From the NCBI RefSeq assembly GCF_025127995.1, contig NZ_JAHLYP010000049.1, positions 37,945-101,944 on the forward strand: DNA of 64,000 nt, given 5' to 3'. Source of the stretch: Synechococcus sp. CS-1332. GTDB lineage: Bacteria; Cyanobacteriota; Cyanobacteriia; PCC-6307; Cyanobiaceae. The position numbers and the translations under genes are program-made. This document shows, piece by piece, positions 1-9,057 of the stretch. The stretch's first letter is position 1. Each line of letters opens with the position of its first letter. The notes beneath the pieces were generated by a model that was not told where the DNA came from, did not search any database, and worked only from the letters and a program-made list of their open reading frames with translations.

Positions 1-422
1 TGATGCTCCGCCAGCAACCGCCCCCAGAGGGCGAGCAGTACCCGGTGTTCCCGGGTGAGACGCCGGCCCTGGCGGGCCAGCACCGGCCGGTAGCTGTGGG
101 CGCCCCAGCGGCTGGGCTCCTCGACCCGCTCCAGCAGGCTCGGATGGGCTTCCAGCCGCAGGCCACGGGGGCCGGTGCCCACCAGCCTCAGACCCACCAC
201 ACCGGGCGCCCCGGCCCGGCAGGCCTCTTCCCCGTGGCCGGGGCGCTGGGGTAACAGGCTCTGGAAACTGCGCAGCTGGTCGTCGAGGGCCAGGGCGCGA
301 TGGGCACTCCACGACCGCTCCTGGGATGGTCCATGGAGGTCGAGCCAGGCCCGCCGCCGGCAGCGCACCCAGCTGCGCAGCAGGCGGTCGGTGAGGACGG
401 GGGCGTCCGGGGGCTGGGGCAT
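1..422 (-). CDS. RecB-like nuclease, TM0106 type, N-terminal part (cut by window edge)
   Basis: Reading the minus strand from the ATG at 422, the frame stays open for 140 codons to the window edge, so the C-terminal part is missing. The N-terminus has an RSWVRCRRRAWLD stretch, followed by a GVVGLRLVG segment and a RLTREHRVLLALWGRLLAEH segment. These resemble the N-terminal region of cyanobacterial proteins annotated as TM0106-family RecB-like putative nucleases. The catalytic motifs of that family lie further downstream and are not visible here, so the nuclease role is inferred from the N-terminus only. The gene is divergent from the phosphohexomutase at 538, with about 115 bases between the two starts. 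Confidence 0.6.
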   Translation of the reverse strand, partial: MPQPPDAPVLTDRLLRSWVRCRRRAWLDLHGPSQERSWSAHRALALDDQLRSFQSLLPQRPGHGEEACRAGAPGVVGLRLVGTGPRGLRLEAHPSLLERVEEPSRWGAHSYRPVLARQGRRLTREHRVLLALWGRLLAEH

Positions 423-537
423 GGGCTGCAGGCTAGGGGGGCCGGTGGCCTGCCATCAGGCCGGCACCCCCTGCAGCCATCAGGTGGCGCCAGCCTGCTA
501 CGACCGGCGTGCCCCTACCCCGCGTCCGCGCCGCGCC

Positions 538-2007
538 ATGGCCTCCGCCCCCCTGCCCCTCGAGGCCGGACCGATCCACTTCGGCACCGATGGCTGGCGC
601 GGCATCCTCGGGGTGGACATCACCATGGAGCGCCTGCTGCCGGTGGCCGCTGCCGCCGCCCGGGAGCTGGCCGCCAGCGCCCCGGCGGACCTGGAGAGCC
701 GGGAGGTCGTGATCGGCTACGACCGACGCTTCCTGGCGCCGGAGCTGGCCGAAGCCATCGCCGCCGCCGTGCGGGGGGCGGATCTGGTGCCCCTGCTGGC
801 CGCCAGCCCCGTGCCCACGCCGGCCTGCAGCTGGGCGGTGGTGGAACGAAAGGCCCTGGGGGCCCTGGTGATCACCGCCAGCCACAACCCGCCGGAATGG
901 CTGGGGCTCAAGATCAAGGGTCCCTTCGGGGGCTCGGTGGAAGGCGACTTCACCGCCCGGGTGGAGCGGCGCCTCGAGGCAGGGGGCCTGAGCGTGCCGA
1001 TCCCCGGCGACACCGAGCGCTTCGATGCCATGGGCACCTACCTGGCCGGACTCGGCGCCAAAATCGATGTCCCTGCCCTGGTGACGGGCCTGGCCGGCAT
1101 CGGCCTGCAGGTGATCGTGGATCCGATGCATGGCTCGGCCGCTGGGGGGCTGCCGGCCCTGCTGGGGGAGGCGGGCGCCGCCGCCGGTGTGATCCGGGAG
1201 ATCCGCGGCGAGCGGGATCCCCTGTTCGGCGGCCACCCGCCCGAACCGCTGGCGCCCTACCTGGGGCAGCTGATCGCCGAAGTGCGCCAGGCCACGGCGG
1301 CCGGCCGGCCGGCGGTGGGCATCGTCTTCGATGGCGACGGCGACCGCATCGCCGCGGTGGATGAACAGGGCCGGTTCTGCAGCACCCAGCTGCTGATGCC
1401 ACTGCTGATCGACCACCTGGCCAGGGCCCGCCGACTGGGCGGCCGCGTGGTCAAGACCGTGAGTGGCTCCGATCTGATGGCCCTGGTGGCCGCGGACCTG
1501 GGCCGGGAGGTGATCGAGATGCCCGTCGGGTTCAAGTACATCGCCGCCGAGATGCTGAGCAGCGAGGTGCTGGTGGGGGGAGAGGAATCGGGCGGGGTGG
1601 GCTTCGGCATCCACCTGCCGGAGCGGGATGCCCTGTTCGCCGCCCTGCTGCTGATCGAAGCCCTGGTGGAAGGGGGGCTGCCCCTCGGTGCCCGGCTGGC
1701 TGCCCTGCAGGAGCGCTGCGGTGGCGCCAGCGTCTACGACCGCCTTGATCTGCGCCTGCCGGACATGGCCAGCCGCGGCCGGCTGGAGGCGCTCCTGGCC
1801 CAGGATCCGCCCCAGGAGGTGGCCGGTGCCGCCGTGGTGGAGGTGAACCGCACCGACGGCGTCAAGCTGCGGATGGGCCCCAGCCACTGGCTGATGCTGC
1901 GCTTCTCCGGTACCGAGCCCTTGCTGCGCCTCTATTGCGAAGCCCCCGATGCCGAGCGGGTGCAGGCGGTACTGGCCTGGGCACGGCAGCTGGCGGAGGC
2001 GATCTGA
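538..2007 (+). CDS. Phosphoglucomutase/phosphomannomutase family protein
   Basis: A 489-residue alpha-D-phosphohexomutase, which interconverts hexose-1-phosphates and hexose-6-phosphates in the cytoplasm and feeds sugar-nucleotide synthesis. All four family signatures are present: FGTDGWRG near residue 14, the phosphoserine loop TASHNP with Ser115, the metal-binding DGDGDR at 265-270, the sugar-binding GEESGG near 348, and the phosphate-binding RFSGTEP at 455-461. The ATG at 538 places FGTDGWRG at the usual distance from the N-terminus; the frame is open further upstream, but that extension has no family character. The stop overlaps the start of the next gene (TGATG), which indicates translational coupling. 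Substrate preference (glucose, mannose or glucosamine) cannot be settled from the sequence. Confidence 0.93.
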   Translation: MASAPLPLEAGPIHFGTDGWRGILGVDITMERLLPVAAAAARELAASAPADLESREVVIGYDRRFLAPELAEAIAAAVRGADLVPLLAASPVPTPACSWAVVERKALGALVITASHNPPEWLGLKIKGPFGGSVEGDFTARVERRLEAGGLSVPIPGDTERFDAMGTYLAGLGAKIDVPALVTGLAGIGLQVIVDPMHGSAAGGLPALLGEAGAAAGVIREIRGERDPLFGGHPPEPLAPYLGQLIAEVRQATAAGRPAVGIVFDGDGDRIAAVDEQGRFCSTQLLMPLLIDHLARARRLGGRVVKTVSGSDLMALVAADLGREVIEMPVGFKYIAAEMLSSEVLVGGEESGGVGFGIHLPERDALFAALLLIEALVEGGLPLGARLAALQERCGGASVYDRLDLRLPDMASRGRLEALLAQDPPQEVAGAAVVEVNRTDGVKLRMGPSHWLMLRFSGTEPLLRLYCEAPDAERVQAVLAWARQLAEAI

Positions 2008-2675
2008 TGGCAGACCCACTGGAGCCCCCATTGGAGCCAAGGGTGGACCCCACCGTGCTGGTCATCGCCAGCGGCAACGCCGGCAAGATCAGGGAATTCG
2101 CCCACCTGTTGGCCTCTCTCCCTCTGGCGGTGCGGCCCCAGCCCGACGGCCTTGAGGTGGAGGAAACGGGCACCAGTTTCGCCGCCAATGCTCGGCTGAA
2201 GGCCGAAGCGGTGGCCAGCGTCACGGGCCAGTGGGCCCTGGCCGACGACTCGGGGCTGGCGGTGGCGGCCCTGGGCGGCGCCCCCGGGGTGCATTCGGCC
2301 CGCTATGCCGACAGCGACGCGGCCCGGATCGCCCGGCTGCTGAAGGAACTAGGAGAGAGTGATCGTCAGCGCCACGGGCAGGCTCTGCCATCGGATCGCC
2401 GGGCGGCCTTCGTGGCTGCCCTGGCGGTGGCCGATCCCACCGGAGCGATCCGGCTGGAGGTGGAGGGCCGCTGCGAGGGGGAGATCCTGGAGACTCCGCG
2501 GGGCAGCGGCGGCTTCGGCTACGACCCGGTGTTCTTCGTGCCCACCGAAGGCCTGAGCTACGCCGAGATGGATCAGGGACTCAAGGGGCGGATTGGTCAC
2601 CGGGGCAGGGCCTTCGCCCAGCTGGAGCCGAGGTTGCGGGACCTGCTGGAAGCCCTCCGGCCCCCAGCCCCCTAA
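2007..2675 (+). CDS. rdgB: Non-canonical purine NTP pyrophosphatase (RdgB/HAM1)
   Basis: A 222-residue HAM1/RdgB family enzyme that hydrolyses ITP, dITP and XTP to monophosphates and so keeps deaminated purines out of DNA and RNA. The substrate loop SGNAGK is at residues 22-27, the catalytic ADDSGL motif is at 79-84, and the GSGGFGYDPVFF segment and terminal HRGRA motif are present. It is about 20-25 residues longer than typical members because of a Pro/Glu-rich N-terminal extension. The start ATG overlaps the stop of the phosphohexomutase gene, so the two are probably co-transcribed. Its 3' end overlaps the convergent glycosyltransferase by 4 bases. Confidence 0.93.
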   Translation: MADPLEPPLEPRVDPTVLVIASGNAGKIREFAHLLASLPLAVRPQPDGLEVEETGTSFAANARLKAEAVASVTGQWALADDSGLAVAALGGAPGVHSARYADSDAARIARLLKELGESDRQRHGQALPSDRRAAFVAALAVADPTGAIRLEVEGRCEGEILETPRGSGGFGYDPVFFVPTEGLSYAEMDQGLKGRIGHRGRAFAQLEPRLRDLLEALRPPAP

Positions 2676-3814
2676 CGAAGGACGGGAGCCGGTCTCCCGC
2701 TCTCTAGGGCCATGGTCAGGTCATCGGCCATCGCCGCGGCCCGCTTTTCCCAGGTGCATCCCGTCGCGAACCGATGACGCACGTCTGCCCGGCCGTCCCT
2801 GAAGTTGGCGGCGGCCAGGCGTTCGAGGGTGGCCATGAGGGCCTGACCGTCGGCGCAGTGATAGGCAAGGTGAGGGGTTTCGGCGATCTGATCGCAGGTG
2901 CCGGTGTACAGGATGGGCTGACCGGTGGGTAGCTGGGAGAAGAACCGGACCGGGCTGCTGCAGGGGTTGATGTCGTCGTCCGTGAGGGGTAGTACGGCCG
3001 CGTCGACGGAGGCGAAGTAGGCCTGCAGGCTCTCGTAGGGCTGGGCGCCGACGAAGCGGCAGCGAGGGCTTCTCTGGAGGTGGGCGAGCCCGGGAACCTG
3101 GCAGCGGACAGGCCCCACGAATAGCCAGCGAAGCTCGGGCAGGCCATCATGGGCCTGCACGATCGGCTGTAGGTCGATGCGTGTGCCGATCACGCCGATG
3201 ATGCCGATCAGGGGCCGGAAATCCGCCGGCAACAGCTCCGGTGGCGGGGCGGGGTGGGGAGGGAGCTCGGGAGGTAGCCAGGCCTCGGGGATGCCGTTGG
3301 GAATGATGTGAAAGCGGGATTCCTCCAGTCCGTACCGATCGCGGAGCACCTCGGCGAGCCCACGCGACACCGTGAAGATGAGATCGGCATGGCGGGCAAG
3401 AAGTTTCTCCTGATCAAGCCGGACATAGGGATAAGCCGCATAGTCATCAAAGACGTGATAGGCGATGACGGAAGCCAGACTGCGGAAGTGAATGGCATAG
3501 GGCCAGAAGTAGGGATCGGTGATGATCAGCGCATCGGCTTGGCCGTAGGTGCGCAGCAAACGCCGTTCCACCAGGGGGGCAAGCAACCTGACCAGCCAGC
3601 GATGACGGGAGAAGGCGCCGCGGGGGATGACGCAGTTGAGGCCGCGGCGGTGGCCAAACTCAGGCAACCATCCCCGCAAACTGAGCCGTGGGGTGAGGTG
3701 CTGCACCTCCCAAATCTGCTCCAATGCAGCGAAGAGTTCCCGATGATAGGGCTCTTCGGAGCCCACCACAAAGAGGCGTCGAAACCGGGAAGTCGTCCTC
3801 GCTGAATCAGTCAC
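2672..3814 (-). CDS. Glycosyltransferase, GT-B fold (group 1-like)
   Basis: A 380-residue GT-B type glycosyltransferase, presumably cytoplasmic or membrane-associated. The N-terminal half contains DLIFTVSRGLAEVL followed by HIIPNGIPEAW, the typical linker of group 1 enzymes. The C-terminal half has a GxIG-type strand (IGIIGVIGT), RWLFVGPV, and a YFASVDAAVLPL segment where the nucleotide-sugar site is expected. Donor and acceptor cannot be told. It lies convergent to rdgB and divergent from another glycosyltransferase at 4026, which suggests a surface-polysaccharide role. It could also be assigned to a poorly characterised GT family. Confidence 0.8.
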   Translation of the reverse strand: MTDSARTTSRFRRLFVVGSEEPYHRELFAALEQIWEVQHLTPRLSLRGWLPEFGHRRGLNCVIPRGAFSRHRWLVRLLAPLVERRLLRTYGQADALIITDPYFWPYAIHFRSLASVIAYHVFDDYAAYPYVRLDQEKLLARHADLIFTVSRGLAEVLRDRYGLEESRFHIIPNGIPEAWLPPELPPHPAPPPELLPADFRPLIGIIGVIGTRIDLQPIVQAHDGLPELRWLFVGPVRCQVPGLAHLQRSPRCRFVGAQPYESLQAYFASVDAAVLPLTDDDINPCSSPVRFFSQLPTGQPILYTGTCDQIAETPHLAYHCADGQALMATLERLAAANFRDGRADVRHRFATGCTWEKRAAAMADDLTMALESGRPAPVLR

Positions 3815-4025
3815 GTCAGGACGAGTTGATCATGGCTAAATCATCATAGACGACCCCAGAGGTCAGCATCCGACCTGTGCTACCGACGCTGAAACAAACG
3901 GCGATACGAAGGCCAGGACCAGCGAAGACGTCCTGAGACGCAAGTCTCCAGGAATTTACTGTGACAACAATTCAGGCTAAGGCGTGTATCCTTGCCGTAG
4001 ATGAAGTCTTCCCGAGTCGCCGGTC

Positions 4026-5135
4026 ATGCCAGATTCTGCTGAGGCGGACGGAGATCATCGACCAACAGTCGTTTTCCTGCCGGACAAGCGACTCTTCAAC
4101 CCCTACCAGACCAGGTTGGCCGAGGCGCTATCCAGCCAGGGGTTCAATGTTGTCGTCAAGGACCATCCGCCACTTCTGGGAGCCTTCTGTCGACAGCAAA
4201 GGTTGTACGAAAATAATGTCATCGTTCATCTTCACTGGCTCAACGGCCTGACTGACAAGGCAGTGTATGCCCAGTCCGGAATCCGATTCCTCATCTGGTA
4301 CGTACTGGTCACAATCGACCTCACCATCTTCAGGCTACGTGGAGGCAAGTTGTTCTGGACCGTCCATAACCTGATCAGCCATGAATGTCCGAACCCCTCA
4401 AGAGAGATGGAAATGCGGCGCCTGGTCGCCAGGTTGGCCGATGGAATTCATTTTCACAGCCAGTCTGCGGTCACACGTGCCCAAGAGGAGTACACCATCC
4501 GGCTTCGGCACAAAGCGGTTGTCGCTGCTCACGCCGGCTACCCGGATGACTACCCGCCAGACAGCTCCAGAACAGAATCAATGGCACTTGAGACCGGCAT
4601 CAGGAGCGACCACTTCACGTTTCTTTTCTTTGGCACCATTCGCAGCTATAAGGGCCTGGAGTCCTTGGTCGAGGCCTTCAGTCGGCGTCCGGGACCCCGC
4701 TACAGGCTGCTGATCGCAGGTGCCGCCATCCCAGGTGTTTCCATCCAGTGGCTCGATCAGGCTTCGGCCCGGGACCCTCGCGTCCTGGTTCGCTCCGGCT
4801 ATGTTTCCAACCTAGATGTGTCCGCTCTCTTTGCCATCTCCGATGTGCTGGTGGCACCTTACAGCGCAACACTGACATCGGGGGTTGTCTCCCTTGGTCT
4901 CACCTTTGGCATACCCATGGTGCTTCCAGACGCTGCAAAGGTGTATGACCTTCCTGGCGACGCCGGCGCCGAGTTTTTCGCACCAGGCAATCTCCCAGAA
5001 GCCCTTGCGATGATCGAGACGCGGAATCTGGCCCTGATGCGGGCCCACAACACGACACTTGGGCAGTCTCTGACCTGGGGGAGCATGGCCGAGACGATTG
5101 CCATGGCCTACCGGAAGGCCCTTCCAGCGCGTTAA
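4026..5135 (+). CDS. Glycosyltransferase, GT-B fold
   Basis: A 369-residue GT-B glycosyltransferase. Visible hallmarks are the N-terminal VIVHLHWLNG and LFWTVHNL segments, a central FFGTIRSYKGLESLVEAF stretch that opens the donor-binding domain, and a C-terminal LVAPYSATLTSGVVSLGL region that matches the nucleotide-sugar pocket of group 1 enzymes. A hydrophobic stretch near residues 88-104 (FLIWYVLVTIDLTIFRL) could anchor it at the membrane. Base composition is less GC-rich than the flanking core genes. It overlaps by 4 bases the remnant of another glycosyltransferase on the opposite strand. The sugar transferred is unknown. Confidence 0.82.
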   Translation: MPDSAEADGDHRPTVVFLPDKRLFNPYQTRLAEALSSQGFNVVVKDHPPLLGAFCRQQRLYENNVIVHLHWLNGLTDKAVYAQSGIRFLIWYVLVTIDLTIFRLRGGKLFWTVHNLISHECPNPSREMEMRRLVARLADGIHFHSQSAVTRAQEEYTIRLRHKAVVAAHAGYPDDYPPDSSRTESMALETGIRSDHFTFLFFGTIRSYKGLESLVEAFSRRPGPRYRLLIAGAAIPGVSIQWLDQASARDPRVLVRSGYVSNLDVSALFAISDVLVAPYSATLTSGVVSLGLTFGIPMVLPDAAKVYDLPGDAGAEFFAPGNLPEALAMIETRNLALMRAHNTTLGQSLTWGSMAETIAMAYRKALPAR

Positions 5136-5890
5136 CGCACCGGCGGCGGGGTGTTCAGGACCTCGAGCAGGACCCGCCTTGCTTCGCAGCACATCGCATC
5201 AAGGTGCTGCGAGGCGGCGGCACCGGCTGCCTGAGGATTCCGGAGATACCGGATCATCTCAGGCGCGAAATCGAAGGTTCTGGCGGCCACGGAAACTACT
5301 GGAGAAACTGGCATTCCCTCCACACCAGCCGGGGGGCAGACGATCGCCCTGCCATAGGCCATCGCTTCCACGATCCTGGATTCAAAGGATCACGTCTGAT
5401 CGCCTCAATCCTCGGCGCTCATCATCCTGACTCGGAGAAATCCAGAAGTCGCCTGGTACTAGCTTGGAATCACGTAGCAACATGGTGCGATCCGCGAATA
5501 CGTCGCGACAATCAAGAATCTTCAGACACCTTGAGCCAAAGGCCGCATAAAAGGCTAAACCAAAGACATCAGGCATAGGCATACGCCTGTAATCAGCTGC
5601 TCTCTGGATGCGACGCGCCTGGGCAAGCCAGACTGAAAGAAACCATTCATGCAAGGGGCGATTACTGAGTGAACTGCCACGCTGCCCTCCCGCCGGGCGG
5701 CAACGGGAACGGACCCGAGCAACAGCAATGCGACGTCCGTCCAGGGACACCAAAGAGTGCTGGACACCAGCTCGCCAGACGAAGACGTGGATCCATTGGT
5801 CAACGACTCTGCTGGTCTGCTCCTTTTCCTCTGTGGAAAGGTCAACACCAGCGAGGTGGATTTCTCATCCCCTAGAACGCTGATCGTCAA
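5132..5890 (-). pseudogene. Decayed group 1 glycosyltransferase (internal deletion plus frameshifts)
   Basis: Three minus-strand frames together look like one broken GT-B glycosyltransferase. From the TTG at 5890 the first frame gives an N-terminus with SLVLTFPQ. Near 5755 homology moves to a second frame beginning VSLDGRR, which continues through KILDCRDVFADR to RRSDVIL and stops at about 5382. The third frame then carries SRIVEAMAYGRAIVCPPAGV, a C-terminal donor-site motif, and stops at 5132. In intact enzymes well over 100 residues separate the RRADVIL-like and EAMAYG-like motifs. Here they are nearly adjacent, so the middle of the protein is deleted and the frame is lost. No functional product is expected. 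Confidence 0.75.
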
Positions 5891-5974
5891 GCAAAGCAGC
5901 CGAGCGGCTTCGATTGCCGGTGCAGGGAGGGCCGACGCCGATCCTTGAGATCAGCAGGAGGCCTCGATCGGTCA

Positions 5975-6271
5975 TCAGCCCACCCCCAGATCCCCCATGG
6001 CCGGAACCCACCCCTGCAAGGTCCAGTCAACGCTGCCGCTGACGATCATCGGATCCTGAAGCACCAGTGACTTGGCGGCTTCATGGTCCAAGGCCTCAAG
6101 CACCAGCAGGCCGCCGCCACCGGGCTGCCCATGGCCATCCACCAGGTAGCCGCTGCTGATCCTGCGCCCTTCCCGGCGGAGCCGCTCCACCCAACGCCGG
6201 TGCTCCTGCAGGTGCGGGATCATCTGGTCGTAGGGGAGAAGAAAGGATTCGGTCTTGATGAACCAGGCCAT
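5975..6271 (-). CDS. YciI-like (YCII-related) domain protein
   Basis: A 98-residue protein starting MAWFIKTESF at the ATG at 6271. The layout, with an N-terminal beta strand, LPYDQMIPHLQEHRRWVERL, a Gly-rich GHGQPGGGGLLVLEA turn and QDPMIVSGSVDWTLQGW, fits the small YCII/dimeric alpha-beta barrel fold. Members are often of unknown function; some are thought to be enzymes with a conserved His-Asp pair. The frame stays open 27 codons upstream, but that part looks unrelated and overlaps the promoter region of the divergent gene at 6351. The specific role is unknown. Confidence 0.75.
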   Translation of the reverse strand: MAWFIKTESFLLPYDQMIPHLQEHRRWVERLRREGRRISSGYLVDGHGQPGGGGLLVLEALDHEAAKSLVLQDPMIVSGSVDWTLQGWVPAMGDLGVG

Positions 6272-6350
6272 GGCTTGCTCAAGATGCGAGGCGGGATCAA
6301 GGGATCCGCCCTGGAAGGGAGTAGAACGGAGTAACCCAATAGATCGTCCC

Positions 6351-6515
6351 ATGTCTAAATCTCAGCTCAACGCCTTTCTCGCCAAGGTGGCCGCCGACCC
6401 CGGCCTCAAGGCACGGGTGGATGCGGCGGCTGATGCCGATGCCGTGGTGGCCCTTGCCCTCTCCGAGGGTCATCTCTTCTCCCCCGCCACCTTCACCCGC
6501 TTCTCCCGCGGCTGA
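6351..6515 (+). CDS. Short Nif11-like leader peptide protein, no core peptide
   Basis: A 54-residue protein beginning MSKSQLNAFLAKVAADPGLK. The pattern of an amphipathic first helix with LNAFLAKV, then a DADAVVALALSEGHLFS segment, matches the Nif11-like domain that serves as the leader of many cyanobacterial RiPP precursors such as prochlorosins. Typical members continue for 20 or more residues to a Gly-Gly type cleavage site and a core peptide. This one stops at FTRFSRG, so no core is encoded. No LanM, radical SAM enzyme or peptidase-transporter lies nearby. It may be a truncated precursor, a stand-alone Nif11 protein or a relic. Confidence 0.7.
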   Translation: MSKSQLNAFLAKVAADPGLKARVDAAADADAVVALALSEGHLFSPATFTRFSRG

Positions 6516-6593
6516 AGCCTGCACATTCTGTATCAATCCCTGGCAAAGCCCTTAGGGTTTCCAAGTGCTCCCGTTGTGCCGCGACGTTGAACG

Positions 6594-7487
6594 ATGCAGG
6601 AACGGAGTGAAACCAACCAGGCCATCCCTTGGCTGCTCTCCACCGCTTCCCTCAAGTCCCATCCAGTGGCTTCCCGAGGCGTTCCCAGGATCATCCACCA
6701 GACGTTCAGCGAAAGGAGTCGTCTGCAGCCCGTCTTGGAGAAAAATTGCCTTGCGATAGAAGCGCTCAATCCCGACTTTGAGTATCGCTTCTATGAAGAT
6801 CGCGACTGCAAAAGCTTCATCGAGGAGACCTTCGGAAAAGCAATCCTGGCCAGGTATCTCCGAATTGATCCCAGTTTCGGTGCCGCCCGGGCAGATCTTT
6901 TTCGCTATCTTTGCCTCTATCACTATGGTGGCGTTTATCTGGACATCAAGGCCAGGCTTACGTTGCCCCTCTCCGGCGTTCTACGCGACGATGATTCGTT
7001 TCTGCTGAGCCAATGGGATCACTCGCTAGACAGTCAATATGCCGGCTGGGGGACCCATTGGCGACTCAATGGCATTGCCGGAGGTGAATACCAGCAGTGG
7101 TACATCATCGCGTCACCAGGGCATCCCTTTCTTGCGGCGGTGATAGCCAACGTGATAAAGAACATCGATTCCTTTAATCCCTTCTCCTTCGCTAATCCAT
7201 GGGAAGCGGTCATCTGCACCACTGGCCCTGTGGTGTACACGAGCAGCATTGATCAGATCCTGGATTCCCATCCGCACCGTCGGCTCAGCAACAGCGAAGA
7301 GATTGGGATCAATTACAGCATCTTTGCTGAGAGCAAAGACCCAGATGCCCATCGGCGGCTCTACAAGGATTACCGAAAAGCCGAAACCCCACTGATCCGC
7401 CAGTCTTTCCCCCTCTACCTGCTGTGGGTCCAGCTGACCTGGGGCCGGAAAGTGTGGCGCAGAATCCGCAGACTCCTGAGCCGCTGA
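6594..7487 (+). CDS. Glycosyltransferase family 32-like (DXD) protein
   Basis: A 297-residue protein with the hallmarks of GT32/OCH1-like sugar transferases: IIHQT at residues 33-37, AARADLFRYLCLYHYGG around 97-113, and the metal/nucleotide-sugar DXD-type motif in YGGVYLDIK at 111-119. Such enzymes transfer mannose, galactose or glucose to surface glycans. The C-terminus is basic (WRRIRRLL), possibly for membrane association. The codons and base composition are visibly AT-richer than those of the carotenoid oxygenase downstream, which suggests acquisition by transfer. It is convergent with that gene, with one base between the stops. Confidence 0.85.
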   Translation: MQERSETNQAIPWLLSTASLKSHPVASRGVPRIIHQTFSERSRLQPVLEKNCLAIEALNPDFEYRFYEDRDCKSFIEETFGKAILARYLRIDPSFGAARADLFRYLCLYHYGGVYLDIKARLTLPLSGVLRDDDSFLLSQWDHSLDSQYAGWGTHWRLNGIAGGEYQQWYIIASPGHPFLAAVIANVIKNIDSFNPFSFANPWEAVICTTGPVVYTSSIDQILDSHPHRRLSNSEEIGINYSIFAESKDPDAHRRLYKDYRKAETPLIRQSFPLYLLWVQLTWGRKVWRRIRRLLSR

Positions 7488-7488
7488 C

Positions 7489-8970
7489 TTAGGCCGCCAC
7501 CCAGCTGCCATGCAGGCCATGGGGGATCGCCAGTGGCAGTTCCACCAGCGCCAGCTCCTCCATGGAGGCGGCATCCAGCACCACCAGATCACTGGCGCTG
7601 CGGGCCCCGTTCCAGTACAGGCCGAGCACCCAGCCGTCATCCTCGGCGGTCGCTCCGGGACGGGGAACCATGATCGGCTCGCTGACGAACCCCCGCGGAG
7701 CGGCGCTCCAGACCCGGGTCTCGCCACCGTGGAGATCCAGCTTCATCAGAGCCTGCAGGGGGTCGTTGCCCTGCTCCCGCTCGGCCACCGCCATCCAGCC
7801 GTAACGGCTCTCGAGCCCCACCCGTGCCGGGGCCACCATGGCGAATTCGCAGGTGCGTTCACTCAACCTGGAGGACGTGACCGTGCCGCTGGCCAGATCA
7901 AGACGGCAGCGCTCCAGCAGACCCGCCGGAATTCGGTCGAAATCCACTTCCTTGTAGTCCTGGTCGGGGCCGATGGAGGGGAAATCGGCGTAATAGATGC
8001 TGTCGATCACCACCGCACCACCGTCTTCCCAGGCGTTGAGGTGGTGGAACACGAAACCTTCCGGAGCCTCCAGGAGCCGCGGTTCCTGGCCGGCGAAGGC
8101 ACCGTCCTGGCGAGGGATCAACCAGAACTGGCCCCGGGCGCCGGGGCGTGATTTCAGGCACTGGGCGGCCCCTTTGCGGCCGAGCACGAAGGGAAGGGGA
8201 TTGAAATCGATCGCGTTCTGCAGGAACACCGCCCAGTTGGGGGTGATGGCGAAATCGTGCAGAAAGGCAAAGCCAGGGAAGCTGTGGCTGGAGTCGGCCA
8301 GGAGAGTGCCCGCCTCAGAACCTTCAGCGGCGAACTCCATCAGCCGCACCGTGCTGCGGGGGCCGGCTTTCACCCCGAAAGTGACCATCCGCGGCGCTCC
8401 GTGATGGCCAGGATCGAAGCGGGGGTGGGCACTGAAGGCCTCACCTGGCTTGAGAACGCCGTCCAGCAGGGTCAGGCCCTGCGTTTCCAGGCTGAGCGGA
8501 TCCAGGGCATGGGGGGAACTGGCCTCCCAGAGGGCGAGGAGCTGGTCGCCGAGCCGCACCACGTGCGTATTGGCGATGTTCTTGAGCCGCAGGTCGAAGG
8601 CATTGGCCAGGACCCCACCCGGCTTGGGTGTGCCGAACACGCCGCGATACAGATAGGCACCAGCCTTTTCTTCCTCCAGCCAGCCCTCGGTGCGCACGAA
8701 GCGGTTGCTAAGCCGGGCGCCGCCAGCGGTGAACCGCAGGGCGGTGATCATCCCGTCGCCATCGAAGGGATGGTGGACCCAATGGCCGTCGCGCTCAAGC
8801 CGGCCGGGGCCGTTGCGATAGAGCGTGCCGCTCAGCTCGGCAGGGAGCGTTCCCCGGCTGGCCACCAGGGGCACATCAGTGAGCTCTTCGGTGACATTGC
8901 GAAAGGAGCTGGCCCAGTCGGAGCGTTCGTAGGAAGGCGAAGCCGCGGCAGCAGGGGAAGCAACGGTCAT
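7489..8970 (-). CDS. Carotenoid oxygenase (apocarotenoid-cleaving, RPE65/CCD family)
   Basis: A 493-residue non-heme iron dioxygenase of the carotenoid cleavage family, which cleaves a double bond of (apo)carotenoids to give aldehydes such as retinal. The four iron-ligand histidines can be placed: His182 in SAHPRFD, His238 in FLHDFAIT, His309 in FVFHHLNAW and His487 in GLHGSW near the C-terminus. The N-terminal YRNGPGRLERDG and FDGDGMI blocks are also typical. The length and the His spacing resemble the cyanobacterial apocarotenoid-15,15'-oxygenase. The exact substrate is not deducible. The first 12 or so residues are Ala-rich and may not be conserved. Confidence 0.92.
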   Translation of the reverse strand: MTVASPAAAASPSYERSDWASSFRNVTEELTDVPLVASRGTLPAELSGTLYRNGPGRLERDGHWVHHPFDGDGMITALRFTAGGARLSNRFVRTEGWLEEEKAGAYLYRGVFGTPKPGGVLANAFDLRLKNIANTHVVRLGDQLLALWEASSPHALDPLSLETQGLTLLDGVLKPGEAFSAHPRFDPGHHGAPRMVTFGVKAGPRSTVRLMEFAAEGSEAGTLLADSSHSFPGFAFLHDFAITPNWAVFLQNAIDFNPLPFVLGRKGAAQCLKSRPGARGQFWLIPRQDGAFAGQEPRLLEAPEGFVFHHLNAWEDGGAVVIDSIYYADFPSIGPDQDYKEVDFDRIPAGLLERCRLDLASGTVTSSRLSERTCEFAMVAPARVGLESRYGWMAVAEREQGNDPLQALMKLDLHGGETRVWSAAPRGFVSEPIMVPRPGATAEDDGWVLGLYWNGARSASDLVVLDAASMEELALVELPLAIPHGLHGSWVAA

Positions 8971-9057
8971 CGGGTCAGGCCAAGGCGGGGAACAGCGTCA
9001 AGCGCTGTCCCAATTATCACGTAACAGAGTGTGAAGACGTGGGCGGTCGTCCCGACC

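Noticed and set aside
433..2040. Long minus-strand open frame opposite the phosphohexomutase gene
   Set aside because: It is antisense to a gene with all family motifs, its product is His/Gln/Gly-rich without any domain, and such frames are common in GC-rich DNA.
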